Source of the DNA: Octadecabacter sp. | GTDB taxonomy: Bacteria; Pseudomonadota; Alphaproteobacteria; Rhodobacterales; Rhodobacteraceae | Length of the DNA stretch: 64,000 nucleotides | NCBI GenBank assembly: GCA_028825445.1 | Contig: JAPKAD010000004.1 | Span: 62,001 to 126,000, forward strand | Direction of reading: 5' to 3' | Part shown: piece by piece, positions 38,699 through 48,316 of the stretch | How positions within the stretch are numbered: the stretch's first letter is position 1 | How the letters are laid out: each line of letters opens with the position of its first letter | Made by a program: the position numbers and the translations under genes | The notes under the pieces: generated by a model | The model's database searches: none | Told to the model about the DNA's origin: nothing | What the model saw: only the letters and a program-made list of their open reading frames with translations

Positions 38699-39364
38699 AT
38701 GATATGCATTTTACAATATATGAAGACTGTGACCCTTATAGCAGCGATCGGAGCAGGAACATTAATCCATGCTGGCAAAGTTGAAGCAAAGGACATGCAA
38801 ACAGTTATAGTTGCAGGCGGCTGTTTTTGGTGCGTTGAAAGCGATTTTGAAAAAGTTACTGGAGTAACTGAAGTCACATCAGGATACACAGGCGGAACCA
38901 CAGAAAACCCAACATATAGCCAAGTTACAGGTGGCAGCACGGGTCACTATGAGGCTGTTAAAATTGACTATGATGCCGATCAAATTTCTACACGTCAAAT
39001 ATATGATCTGTTTTTCCGATCTGTTGATCCAACAGATTCAGGCGGTCAATTTTGTGACCGAGGCGACAGCTATCGTACTGCTATTTTTGTTTTTGACACA
39101 GAACAAGAAAATACTGCACGGGCTGCGTTATCAGCTGCGCAAACAGAATTAGAACAACGAATTGTAACTCCGATTTTAACTGCTTCGACGTTTACCGATG
39201 CAGAAGAATACCATCAGGATTATTACAAGGGACAGAATCGGGTAATTACACGGCGTGGTATTAAGACCGAAGCAGAAGCTTACACTTTTTATCGTGAAAG
39301 TTGTGGACGTGATGCAAAGGTTGAACAACTTTGGGGAAGCGACGCCCCATTTATTAACCACTAA
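38699..39364 (+). CDS. msrA: Peptide methionine-(S)-S-oxide reductase MsrA, exported form
   Basis: Repairs oxidised methionine. 221 aa. The active-site motif GCFWC has Cys42, and the body matches MsrA: VTSGYTGGTTENPTYSQV, GHYEAVKIDYD, PTDSGGQFCDRG. The first 30 residues form a hydrophobic signal peptide, so this copy should act in the periplasm. AAGGAGA lies 6 nt before the ATG at 38699 and decides the start; the Met at 38720 is an alternative that also keeps the signal. The convergent kinase gene overlaps its last 11 nt. Confidence 0.94.
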   Translation: MICILQYMKTVTLIAAIGAGTLIHAGKVEAKDMQTVIVAGGCFWCVESDFEKVTGVTEVTSGYTGGTTENPTYSQVTGGSTGHYEAVKIDYDADQISTRQIYDLFFRSVDPTDSGGQFCDRGDSYRTAIFVFDTEQENTARAALSAAQTELEQRIVTPILTASTFTDAEEYHQDYYKGQNRVITRRGIKTEAEAYTFYRESCGRDAKVEQLWGSDAPFINH

Positions 39365-40220
39365 AAGACTGAACATCCGCCAAATCAGGAATTACATCGG
39401 CAGTACCTTGGCGCGTGACCATTATTGCAGCGGCTTTTGACGCTGTTTGCATAGCTTGCAACATAGGTTGGCCCCGATCAAGACAGGCAAGAACGTAGCC
39501 AGTAAAAGTATCACCTGCGCCAGTGGTATCTACAGCCACAACTCTATGGGCTGGGACATTGATTGGACCATCAGGACCAAACCACGTCGCACCCTTATCA
39601 CCGAGAGTGACAATGACATCATTTACAGGAATATCCTGTGGGCCATGTCCAGTCGCATTTTTGAACTGCACAGCTTCAATTTCATTTAGGATTAAAAAAT
39701 CTAGGTAAGGAAGAACTTCCATAATTGCGCCAGAATCAAATGGCGCTGCAGCATAGGCGACGCGCAAGCCCATTTTTATAGCGAGCTTTGCCGCTTGTAA
39801 TTGCAGATTAGTTTCGTTCTGAAAAACCAATGTATCACCAGTTTCAGCCTGTGTTAGAGCCTGTTCTAATAAATATATTGGGATTCTTACGTTAGCGCCT
39901 TGATGCAAAATAATACTATTTTCACCATTTACATCTACAGCGATAATTGCTTGTGACGTTTCAACATCAATTTCTGCAATATGACGCGTATCAACGCCAT
40001 ATTCTGTCAACCGCTCAACTGCCCAGCGCCCATCTGCACCAACTGCACCAATATGGGCAACACGAGCGGCGGCGCGAGCAGCTGCAACAGACACGTTTGC
40101 CCCTTTACCACCAAGAAAAACTGCACGATCTGTACTAGCAAGCGTTTCACCAGAAGCTGGAAGATGCGAGACAGAATAAACAAAATCAGCATTAATAGAG
40201 CCTAAGTTCCAGATGGTCAT
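39354..40220 (-). CDS. PfkB-family carbohydrate kinase, ribokinase-like
   Basis: 288 aa from the ATG at 40220 (MTIWNLGSINADFVY). The N-terminal sugar-binding region has FLGGKGANVSVAAARAAA (like ribokinase GGKGANQA), and the C-terminal signature DTTGAGDTFTGYVLA holds the catalytic Asp. It most resembles ribokinase, but the substrate cannot be fixed from sequence. It stands 16 nt after maeB in the same direction. Confidence 0.9.
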   Translation of the reverse strand: MTIWNLGSINADFVYSVSHLPASGETLASTDRAVFLGGKGANVSVAAARAAARVAHIGAVGADGRWAVERLTEYGVDTRHIAEIDVETSQAIIAVDVNGENSIILHQGANVRIPIYLLEQALTQAETGDTLVFQNETNLQLQAAKLAIKMGLRVAYAAAPFDSGAIMEVLPYLDFLILNEIEAVQFKNATGHGPQDIPVNDVIVTLGDKGATWFGPDGPINVPAHRVVAVDTTGAGDTFTGYVLACLDRGQPMLQAMQTASKAAAIMVTRQGTADVIPDLADVQSFSG

Positions 40221-40236
40221 ACGTAATCTTTCTGGT

Positions 40237-42492
40237 TTATCTTGTTGTACTCGATGCAAGAACAGCCATGTTCAAGATATCGTTCACAGTACTGCCCGTT
40301 GAACAAATTTGGATCGGCTTATCAATACCCGCAAGAATCGGACCGATTACAGTCGCGCCAGCCATTTCTTGCATTAACTTTACAGAAATTGAAGCAGAGT
40401 GACGAGCTGGAACAACTAAGATGTTAGCAGGTCCTGTAAGGCGCGAAAACGGATAGGCCTCTTGAGCTTTAATATTAAGCGCAACATCAACTGTCATTTC
40501 TCCCTCATATTCAAAATCAACACCCCGCTGATCGAGAACCTCTGGCGCTTTATGCATTTTTTCTGCCCGCTCAGAAACTGGGTATCCAAAAGTTGAGAAC
40601 GAAAGGAATGCAACACGCGGTTCCAATCCAAGTTGGCGCGCAACATCAGCACCGCGTTCGGCAATATCTGCGAGATCGTTTTCATCAGGCCATTCATGAA
40701 CCAGTGTGTCTGCAATCAAAACAATCTTGCCTTTGTTCAGAACCGCAGTCACGCCCACTGCACCGTCATGTGGACCCGCATCAAAGACGTGGTTAATCAG
40801 TTCAAGCACATGTGCAGATTTACGGGTAGCACCGGTAACCATGCCGTCAGCATGACCGTGCGCCAAGATAAGGGACGCAAACACATGTCGGTCACGGGTC
40901 GCCATACGATGAATATCGCTGCTGTCATGACCCTTACGCTGAAGACGATTATATAAAAAATCTTTATACTCATCAAGATGTTCAGTGTTCGCCGCATTGA
41001 TAATTGTTAGTTCAGAAACCGCATCTTCAAGACCCTCGAGAGTGAGTTTCGCTTTAACATCGTCTTCACGCCCAACAACGAGAGCCTTGCCAAAACCTGA
41101 ACGTTGATACAAGACCGCGGCACGTAGGATGCGTGGATCGTCACCTTCTGCAAAGACGATAGTATGCTGATTAGCACGGGCACGCGCATTAATGCCGCGC
41201 AGAATTGAAGCGGTGGGATCCATGCGAGTCTTGAGAGATTCTTCGTAACCTTCGATATCAACAATTGGGCGTCTCGCGACGCCAGTATCCATACCAGCCC
41301 GTGCAACTGCAGGTGGAATGACGTGGATTAAACGCGGATCAAATGGCGTGGGAATGATGTAATCACGCCCAAAAGTTAGTTTTCGTCCATAAGCAAGTGC
41401 TACTTCATCTGGTACATCTTCGCGGGCGAGCTGCGCCAAAGCATTCGCACAGGCAATTTTCATCTCATCATTTATAGCACGCGCATGAATATCGAGCGCA
41501 CCACGAAATAAATAGGGGAATCCAAGGACGTTGTTCACTTGGTTGGGATAATCACTACGGCCAGTGGCAACGATAACATCACTACGAACTTCATGAACTT
41601 CTTCTGGAGTAATTTCAGGGTCAGGGTTTGCCATTGCAAAGATAACAGCGTTGGGCGCCATGGATTTAACCATCTCTTGTGTGACAGCACCTTTAGCAGA
41701 CACGCCAAGGAACACATCGCAACCATCAATCGCTTCGGCCAGAGTACGCGTATCCGTTGCAGCAGCATGGGCGGATTTCCATTGATTCATACCCTCAGTG
41801 CGACCTTGGTAAATCACGCCTTTTGTGTCACACATTATACAGTTATTGTGGGTTGCGCCCATTGATTTAAGCAGTTCAAGGCAGGCAATGCCTGCTGCAC
41901 CAGCACCATTTAACACAATTTTTACATCTTTAATTTCTTTACCAGAAATTTTCAACGCATTGATCAAACCAGCAGCGCAGATAACAGCCGTACCATGCTG
42001 ATCGTCATGGAAAACCGGAATGTCCATCTCTTCCTTAAGACGTTGTTCGATGATGAAACATTCTGGCGCTTTAATATCTTCAAGGTTAATGCCACCAAAT
42101 GTTGGACCCATTAGGCGCACAGCGTTACAAAACTCATCAGGATCTTCAGTATCAAGTTCAATATCAATAGAGTTCACGTCAGCAAAACGTTTAAACAAAA
42201 CTGACTTGCCTTCCATGACTGGTTTTGATCCTAAAGCACCTAAATTTCCCAATCCAAGAACTGCTGTACCATTTGAAATTACTGCAACAAGATTGCCTTT
42301 ATTAGTATAATCATAAGCCAATTCAGGATTAGCAGCGATCGCTTCGCATGGCACCGCAACGCCAGGAGAATAGGCTAATGACAAATCACGCTGAGTTGTC
42401 ATTGGGACAGTTGCCTGAATCTCCCATTTACCAGGGGTTGGGTCCATATGGAAAGCGAGTGCGTCTTCACGCGTAACTTTTGTGTCTGCCAT
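40237..42492 (-). CDS. maeB: NADP-dependent malic enzyme with phosphotransacetylase-like C-terminal domain
   Basis: Oxidative decarboxylation of malate to pyruvate. 751 aa from the ATG at 42492, preceded by GGAAG; a longer frame to 42690 has unrelated residues overlapping the opposite gene. The malic part (about 1-420) has SLAYSPGVAVPCEAI, FHDDQHGTAVICAAGLINAL and NAGAAGIACLEL-like NAD(P) binding. The rest (about 430-751) resembles phosphate acetyltransferase but is regulatory rather than active in the MaeB enzymes studied. Divergent from mutS. Confidence 0.96.
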   Translation of the reverse strand: MADTKVTREDALAFHMDPTPGKWEIQATVPMTTQRDLSLAYSPGVAVPCEAIAANPELAYDYTNKGNLVAVISNGTAVLGLGNLGALGSKPVMEGKSVLFKRFADVNSIDIELDTEDPDEFCNAVRLMGPTFGGINLEDIKAPECFIIEQRLKEEMDIPVFHDDQHGTAVICAAGLINALKISGKEIKDVKIVLNGAGAAGIACLELLKSMGATHNNCIMCDTKGVIYQGRTEGMNQWKSAHAAATDTRTLAEAIDGCDVFLGVSAKGAVTQEMVKSMAPNAVIFAMANPDPEITPEEVHEVRSDVIVATGRSDYPNQVNNVLGFPYLFRGALDIHARAINDEMKIACANALAQLAREDVPDEVALAYGRKLTFGRDYIIPTPFDPRLIHVIPPAVARAGMDTGVARRPIVDIEGYEESLKTRMDPTASILRGINARARANQHTIVFAEGDDPRILRAAVLYQRSGFGKALVVGREDDVKAKLTLEGLEDAVSELTIINAANTEHLDEYKDFLYNRLQRKGHDSSDIHRMATRDRHVFASLILAHGHADGMVTGATRKSAHVLELINHVFDAGPHDGAVGVTAVLNKGKIVLIADTLVHEWPDENDLADIAERGADVARQLGLEPRVAFLSFSTFGYPVSERAEKMHKAPEVLDQRGVDFEYEGEMTVDVALNIKAQEAYPFSRLTGPANILVVPARHSASISVKLMQEMAGATVIGPILAGIDKPIQICSTGSTVNDILNMAVLASSTTR

Positions 42493-42628
42493 CTGATACT
42501 TCCGCCATTTCTTAATTCTGCGTCTAAACCTTGATAGGGGTGAGGCATGGTTCCTGCAATGGGCGGTTTTTGCGCTTTCTTCGCTAACATGTGATCGGTA
42601 GGTTGCGCGGGCAACATCTGGGGGATTT

Positions 42629-45247
42629 ATGAATAGCAATGTTACGCCGATGATGGCGCAGTATCTTGAGATCAAGGCAGACCACCCCAATTCACTTTTA
42701 TTTTATAGAATGGGAGATTTTTATGAGTTGTTCTTTGATGATGCCATAATAGCTGCGGGGGCGTTAGATATTGCTTTAACCAAACGTGGCAAGCATTTGG
42801 GCGCAGATATCGCTATGTGCGGTGTCCCACATCATGCCGCTGAAGGTTATTTGTTAACTCTAATCCGCAAAGGGCACCGTGTTGCTGTTTGTGAACAATT
42901 AGAAAGCCCCGCTGAAGCGAAGAAACGCGGATACAAATCTATCGTCAATCGAGGCGTTACACGTATCGTGACGCCTGGGACACTGACAGAAGATTCCTTG
43001 CTTGATGCACGACGTCACAATTTTCTGGCTGCCTATGCAAACGTCCGTGGGGATGGAGCGTTAGCATGGGTCGATATTTCAACCGGTGCATTTTCGGTAC
43101 TTGGATGTGATGGGGCAGGGCTTGGACCCGAACTGGCACGTTTAAATCCAAAAGAAGTTCTGTTGAGTGATGCAGGTGAAGCAGATTTTGGTACAATAGT
43201 TGAGCATTCTGGTGCGGCCGTAACTGTACTTGGTAATGCAGCATTTGACAGCACAAGCGGTGAAAAACGCTTATGTAATGTCTATTCGGTTTCATCTTTG
43301 GATGGCTTTGGTGCATTTACACGGGCAGAAGTGGCTTCGTTAGCAGCGGTGGTCGAGTACCTTGATATTACACAAAAGGGAAAGCTGCCACTACTACGTC
43401 CGCCAGTGCGCGAAAAGCGTGATGCTGCGATGCAGATTGATGCGTCAACACGAAAATCTTTGGAACTGACGCGTGGAATTAACGGTGGTCGCGTTGGGTC
43501 ATTGTTGTCAGTGATTGATCGTACACAAACCGCTTGTGGAGCGCGATTGTTAGAACGCCGCTTATCATCACCGTCGCGCGATTTAACTGAAATAAGCGCA
43601 CGACACGATGCAATTGCTTGGTGCTTAAACAATGATGATATAGCTTCGTTATTGGAAGATAAGTTGCGTGAAGTGCCCGATTTAGACCGCGCTCTGTCAC
43701 GTTTATCGATGGATCGAGGTGGTCCAAGAGATATGACTGCTGTTCAAAGGTCTGTTGAGCAGGCGAAAATGATTGCAGAAGCGTTGCCAGAGGAAATGTC
43801 AGAGATTTTGGCATCTTCTGCGCAGGATTTGATCGGACAGGACGTATTGCTGACGTTGCTTGATGCCGCTTTAGTCGCCGAACCGCCATTACTTATGCGC
43901 GATGGAGGGTTTATTGCGAGCGGTTATGACACCGAACTTGATGAATTTCGGTCTTTAAGGGATGAGGGGCGATCTGTCATTGCCGCACTACAAAGCCGCT
44001 ACGCACAAGAAGCAAGCATCACAGCACTAAAGATCAAGCACAATAATGTATTAGGGTATTTTATTGAGGTCACAGCAACTCATTCATCCAAAATGCTAGC
44101 TGCACCTTTGTCAGAAACGTTTATCCATCGCCAAACAACGGCCAACCAAGTTCGGTTCACGACGATTGAATTGTCAGAGCTTGAAACACGGATCCTGAAT
44201 GCGGGTGGGCGGTGTTCAGAAATTGAAAAGCGGCTTTATTCAGACATTTTAGGAGAAATAATTGCGCAGGCACCAAAATTGTTCACTCTGGCGCGTGCAC
44301 TTGCTGAATTTGATTTGAGCGCAGCTTTGGCTAGATTGGCGCGAGAGGAAAGTTGGGTTCGACCAACGATGACATACGAACGTGAGTTTATGATCAAAGA
44401 TGGACGTCACCCAGTTGTTGAGACTGCCTTAAAACCTAGTGGTAAACAGTTCGTGGCCAATGATTGCGATTTAAGTGACGAACAAATTTGGTTACTGACC
44501 GGACCAAACATGGCAGGTAAATCGACCTATCTTCGGCAGAACGCGCTTATTGCAGTTTTAGCACAGATGGGCGCATTCGTACCTGCGAAATCAGCAGAAG
44601 TTGGTATTGTAAGTCAAGTTTTCAGCCGCGTTGGCGCGTCTGATGATCTAAGTAAAGGTCAATCAACATTTATGGTTGAGATGGTAGAGACTGCTGCAAT
44701 TTTAAATCAAGCAGATGATCGTGCGTTGGTTATTTTAGACGAAATCGGTCGCGGCACTGCAACATATGATGGCCTATCAATTGCGTGGGCTACTCTGGAA
44801 CATTTACACGATATCAATCGTTGTCGTGCGCTGTTCGCGACACATTACCACGAGATGACAGGCTTGTCTGACAAATTAGACGGGGTGGCAAATGCCACCG
44901 TGACAGTAAAGGAATGGGAAGGAGATGTAATTTTTCTCCATGAAGTAAAGCGTGGCACCGCAGATCGATCCTATGGAGTACAGGTTGCGCGATTAGCAGG
45001 ATTACCAGAAACTGTTGTTGCACGAGCCAAAGTTGTTTTAGAGGCCCTTGAAAAAGGTGAGCGTGAAGGGAAGCGGAAGTTAGTGATTGATGATCTACCA
45101 CTTTTCAACGCAACACCTACCCCAGCCCCACAAAAAACCGCGCCATCCGAGGTAGAGGCGCGGTTAAAAGTTATTATGCCAGATGATCTGAGTCCAAAAG
45201 ATGCACTTAATTTGATCTATGAACTACGCGGACTGGTCAAACCTTAG
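42629..45247 (+). CDS. mutS: DNA mismatch repair protein MutS
   Basis: Recognises mismatches and starts repair. 872 aa, complete. Mismatch-binding region near the start (FYRMGDFYELFFDDA), Walker A GPNMAGKST at 625-633, Walker B VILDEIGRGTATYDG, and the ATHYHEMT motif. GGGGGA lies 4 nt before the ATG. The end overlaps the convergent grpE by 11 nt. Confidence 0.98.
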   Translation: MNSNVTPMMAQYLEIKADHPNSLLFYRMGDFYELFFDDAIIAAGALDIALTKRGKHLGADIAMCGVPHHAAEGYLLTLIRKGHRVAVCEQLESPAEAKKRGYKSIVNRGVTRIVTPGTLTEDSLLDARRHNFLAAYANVRGDGALAWVDISTGAFSVLGCDGAGLGPELARLNPKEVLLSDAGEADFGTIVEHSGAAVTVLGNAAFDSTSGEKRLCNVYSVSSLDGFGAFTRAEVASLAAVVEYLDITQKGKLPLLRPPVREKRDAAMQIDASTRKSLELTRGINGGRVGSLLSVIDRTQTACGARLLERRLSSPSRDLTEISARHDAIAWCLNNDDIASLLEDKLREVPDLDRALSRLSMDRGGPRDMTAVQRSVEQAKMIAEALPEEMSEILASSAQDLIGQDVLLTLLDAALVAEPPLLMRDGGFIASGYDTELDEFRSLRDEGRSVIAALQSRYAQEASITALKIKHNNVLGYFIEVTATHSSKMLAAPLSETFIHRQTTANQVRFTTIELSELETRILNAGGRCSEIEKRLYSDILGEIIAQAPKLFTLARALAEFDLSAALARLAREESWVRPTMTYEREFMIKDGRHPVVETALKPSGKQFVANDCDLSDEQIWLLTGPNMAGKSTYLRQNALIAVLAQMGAFVPAKSAEVGIVSQVFSRVGASDDLSKGQSTFMVEMVETAAILNQADDRALVILDEIGRGTATYDGLSIAWATLEHLHDINRCRALFATHYHEMTGLSDKLDGVANATVTVKEWEGDVIFLHEVKRGTADRSYGVQVARLAGLPETVVARAKVVLEALEKGEREGKRKLVIDDLPLFNATPTPAPQKTAPSEVEARLKVIMPDDLSPKDALNLIYELRGLVKP

Positions 45248-45809
45248 GTGCTGAAGATACACCAACCTGTGCGGGACGCAGCAGACGATCGTGCAACATA
45301 AAACCAGTCGTAGCTACTTGGATAATATCACCTGCTTTAGTTTCTGGAAGTGGTGCTTCAAACATTGCCTCATGGATTTGTGGGTCAAACCTTTCGCCAA
45401 CTTCGGCAACGATAGGATCGATACCGTGCTTTTTGAACACACCAATTAAGGCGCGCATTGTTAGTTCGACACCCTCGAGTAAGGCTTTATCACCGTCTTT
45501 TCCATCTTCTTTGTTCATCTTTAACGCACGTTCAAGATTATCGTAGATTGGAAGCAAATCACGAGCAAGTCGAGAGCCACCATAATTTTCGGCCTCTCGA
45601 CGGTCGCGGTCCGCTCTTTTGCGTGAATTTTCTACATCAGCAAGCGCACGCATGTAATTATTTTTAATTTCTTCAATCTCAGTCTTTAATGCGACAACAT
45701 TGTCATCTTCTGCAATCATCTCATCCAGAGTCATCTCATCCTCTGGGCCGACATTAGGGTCAGCCATGATGTCATCAAGGAAATTGTTTTCGTTTTCATT
45801 TTCAGCCAT
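45237..45809 (-). CDS. grpE: Nucleotide exchange factor GrpE
   Basis: Releases ADP from DnaK. 190 aa: acidic N-terminus, a long helical stretch (KTEIEEIKNNYMRALADVENSRKRADRD), then the beta domain ending GFMLHDRLLRPAQVGVS. It lies 12 nt downstream of hrcA, the repressor of heat-shock genes, suggesting an hrcA-grpE unit; dnaJ is at the left end of the window. Confidence 0.97.
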   Translation of the reverse strand: MAENENENNFLDDIMADPNVGPEDEMTLDEMIAEDDNVVALKTEIEEIKNNYMRALADVENSRKRADRDRREAENYGGSRLARDLLPIYDNLERALKMNKEDGKDGDKALLEGVELTMRALIGVFKKHGIDPIVAEVGERFDPQIHEAMFEAPLPETKAGDIIQVATTGFMLHDRLLRPAQVGVSSAPKV

Positions 45810-45821
45810 AGCTAACGTCCC

Positions 45822-46886
45822 TTATCCACGATCAGCGATCAATTTACCAACCAGCTGCGCGGTGTAATCCACAATAGGCACAATCCGCCCATAGTTAAGG
45901 CGCGTTGGCCCAATGACCCCAACTGCGCCGACAATCTTACGGTCTGAGTTCATATAAGGGGAAACAACCAAAGTTGAACCCGTAAGTGAGAAAAGTTTAT
46001 TTTCTGACCCAATGAAAATACGAACACCCTCACCTGTGTCAGTCAATTCAAGGAAATCTGCAATATCACGTTTCCGTTCAAGGTCATCAAAAAGTGTGCG
46101 TATCCGGTCAAGATCCTTGTGGTCTTCATCAGAAATGAGGTTTCCACGACCACGTACAATCAAACGTTCCGTTGTTTCACCTTTATTTTCCCACATCGCA
46201 GCACCTGAATCGATTAGCACTCGTGCGAGTACGTCAATTTCAAGACGACGCGCTTTAACTTCACGAGCTATGGCAGCTCCGAGTTCGGACAACGTGCGAC
46301 CCTCGGCGACCGAATTTATAAAATTTGTAGCTTCACGCATAGATGACGGTGTTTGACCAGGTGGAGGATTAAAAACGCGGTTTTCGACGTGACCATCAGC
46401 AAAAACTAACACAACCAGCGCGCGGTCTGCTGCAAGACTTACAAACTCTACGTGTTTTATTGGTGCTTCTTCATGTTTTGGAGTTAGAACTAGGCTCGCA
46501 CCACGTGTCACACCTGAGAGCGCTGATCCCACTCGGTCGAGGATGGTTCCAACATTACTGTCATTTGATCCCAACGTTTGATCTATTTTTGCACGATCAC
46601 CTCCGTCCAAATCTCCAACTTCAAGGATGCCATCGACAAACATCCGAAGCCCCTGTTGAGTTGGAATACGACCAGCGCTGACATGTGGACTGCCAATAAG
46701 ACCTAGATGTTCAAGGTCTTGCATGACGTTGCGGATTGTCGCTGCGCTTACTTGTTCAGATAAACTTTGTGTTATGGTACGAGACCCAACGGGTACTCCA
46801 GTTTCAAGATAACCCTCCACGACACGACGAAAGACTTCGCGTGAACGCGCGTTCATGTCGTCAATTGTAGGTGTCAGGTCAGACAT
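45822..46886 (-). CDS. hrcA: Heat-inducible transcription repressor HrcA
   Basis: Repressor that binds CIRCE operators of chaperone genes. The N-terminal winged helix shows GYLETGVPVGSRTITQSL and AATIRNVMQDLEHLGLI; the C-terminal part has GVIGPTRLNYGRIVPIVDY. I place the start at 46886 (MSDLTPTIDDMN, 354 aa); starts up to 27 nt earlier are possible and none has a strong ribosome-binding site. I see no CIRCE element upstream of hrcA or in this window. Confidence 0.95.
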   Translation of the reverse strand: MSDLTPTIDDMNARSREVFRRVVEGYLETGVPVGSRTITQSLSEQVSAATIRNVMQDLEHLGLIGSPHVSAGRIPTQQGLRMFVDGILEVGDLDGGDRAKIDQTLGSNDSNVGTILDRVGSALSGVTRGASLVLTPKHEEAPIKHVEFVSLAADRALVVLVFADGHVENRVFNPPPGQTPSSMREATNFINSVAEGRTLSELGAAIAREVKARRLEIDVLARVLIDSGAAMWENKGETTERLIVRGRGNLISDEDHKDLDRIRTLFDDLERKRDIADFLELTDTGEGVRIFIGSENKLFSLTGSTLVVSPYMNSDRKIVGAVGVIGPTRLNYGRIVPIVDYTAQLVGKLIADRG

Positions 46887-47001
46887 ATTCGGCTTTCTTA
46901 AAGGCATTTCCAATTTGGCGGATAGTTACATGAAGGTCAATCGGGGTTGGAACTTTGTGCAGTGAAGCGTAACGGGTATTAAACCAAAAAAGGATGATAT
47001 T

Positions 47002-47715
47002 ATGCGCCCCTCAGGACGGAAAATTGACGAAATGCGATCAGTTTCAATTGAAGTTGGAGTATCCCGTCACGCGGAGGGATCTTGCCTGATCAAATGTGGT
47101 GATACCCATGTGCTTTGTACTGCGTCGATTGATGAACGTGTGCCTTCTTTTTTAAAGAATTCTGGTCTTGGCTGGGTAACTGCTGAATATGGTATGCTGC
47201 CACGTGCAACAAACACACGAATGCGTCGTGAAGCTAAAAATGGTCAAAGTGGCCGGACACAGGAAATCCAACGCCTTATTGGGCGGTCATTGCGTGCTGG
47301 CGTTGATCGTGTTGCATTGGGAGAACGTCAAATCGTTATCGATTGTGATGTAATTCAAGCTGATGGCGGTACGCGATGTGCCTCGATTACTGGTGGTTGG
47401 GTTGCCTTGAAGCTTGCAGTTCAGAAGCTGATCAAAGCAGGAGAAGTGATTTCAGATCCGTTGTTGGTACCCGTTGCTGCGGTGTCATGTGGTATCTATG
47501 CTGGTCAATCTGTATTAGATTTGGATTATCCTGAGGATTCTGAGGCCGGTGTGGATGGAAACTTTGTTATCACTGGAGACAAGCTAATTGAGATTCAGAT
47601 GTCAGCCGAAGGATCAACATTTACTCGTGAGCAAATGAACGCAATGTTAGACCTTGCTAACAAAGGCATTGCGGAACTCACAGCCGCACAAATTGCAGCT
47701 GTCGTTAATGCGTAA
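47002..47715 (+). CDS. rph: Ribonuclease PH
   Basis: Phosphorolytic exonuclease trimming tRNA 3' ends. 237 aa. Start [12 protein letters not shown] is typical; [14 protein letters not shown] and [14 protein letters not shown] hold the phosphate-binding arginines. AAAGGATG precedes the ATG. Divergent from hrcA and overlapping rdgB by 8 nt. Confidence 0.98.
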   Translation: MRPSGRKIDEMRSVSIEVGVSRHAEGSCLIKCGDTHVLCTASIDERVPSFLKNSGLGWVTAEYGMLPRATNTRMRREAKNGQSGRTQEIQRLIGRSLRAGVDRVALGERQIVIDCDVIQADGGTRCASITGGWVALKLAVQKLIKAGEVISDPLLVPVAAVSCGIYAGQSVLDLDYPEDSEAGVDGNFVITGDKLIEIQMSAEGSTFTREQMNAMLDLANKGIAELTAAQIAAVVNA

Positions 47716-48316
47716 ATTTTCTGAAACTAACTTGCTTATTGCAACCCACAATCGGGGGAAGCTTGATGAGATTGCGGATTTACTATTACCATATGGTGTC
47801 ACACTAACGTCAAACGCTGATCATGGACTACCTGAGCCCATTGAAAATGAAACTTCGTTTGTTGGAAACGCTCGGATCAAGGCTCATTCAGCAGCGAAGG
47901 CCACAGGTTTAGCTGCGTTATCAGATGATAGCGGGATAACTGTTAACGGTTTAGACGGGGCGCCTGGAGTTTACACGGCAGACTGGGCCGAAACTCCAAA
48001 CGGGCGCGATTTTGTAAAGGCTATGACTAGAACTTGGGATGAGCTAAATACCCTCAGTATCGCTGAACCACGTTTAGCTCAATTTCGGTGCTGTCTGGTT
48101 CTTGCTTGGCCCGACGGACACGATGAAGTTTTTAATGGTGTGATGCACGGTCGTATAGTTTGGCCTATGCGTGGCGATCAAGGACACGGATATGACCCAA
48201 TTTTTCAGCCTGATGGATTTGATGAGACGTTTGGAGAAATGGACCGGTTTGAAAAAAATCGGATTAGTCACCGCGCAGATGCGTTTAGAAAGATGATTGA
48301 TGGCTGTTTTGCCTGA
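47708..48316 (+). CDS. rdgB: Non-canonical purine NTP pyrophosphatase (RdgB/HAM1)
   Basis: Removes ITP, dITP and XTP from the nucleotide pool. 202 aa from the ATG at 47708, which matches the family start ([14 protein letters not shown]); an upstream start at 47654 lies within rph. [22 protein letters not shown] and [12 protein letters not shown] are conserved, and the C-terminal [11 protein letters not shown] completes the site. Confidence 0.96.
   Translation: MRKFSETNLLIATHNRGKLDEIADLLLPYGVTLTSNADHGLPEPIENETSFVGNARIKAHSAAKATGLAALSDDSGITVNGLDGAPGVYTADWAETPNGRDFVKAMTRTWDELNTLSIAEPRLAQFRCCLVLAWPDGHDEVFNGVMHGRIVWPMRGDQGHGYDPIFQPDGFDETFGEMDRFEKNRISHRADAFRKMIDGCFA

Noticed and set aside
46887-47001. 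CIRCE operator (HrcA site) between hrcA and rph
   Set aside because: I looked for the paired TTAGCACTC / GAGTGCTAA repeat and did not find it.
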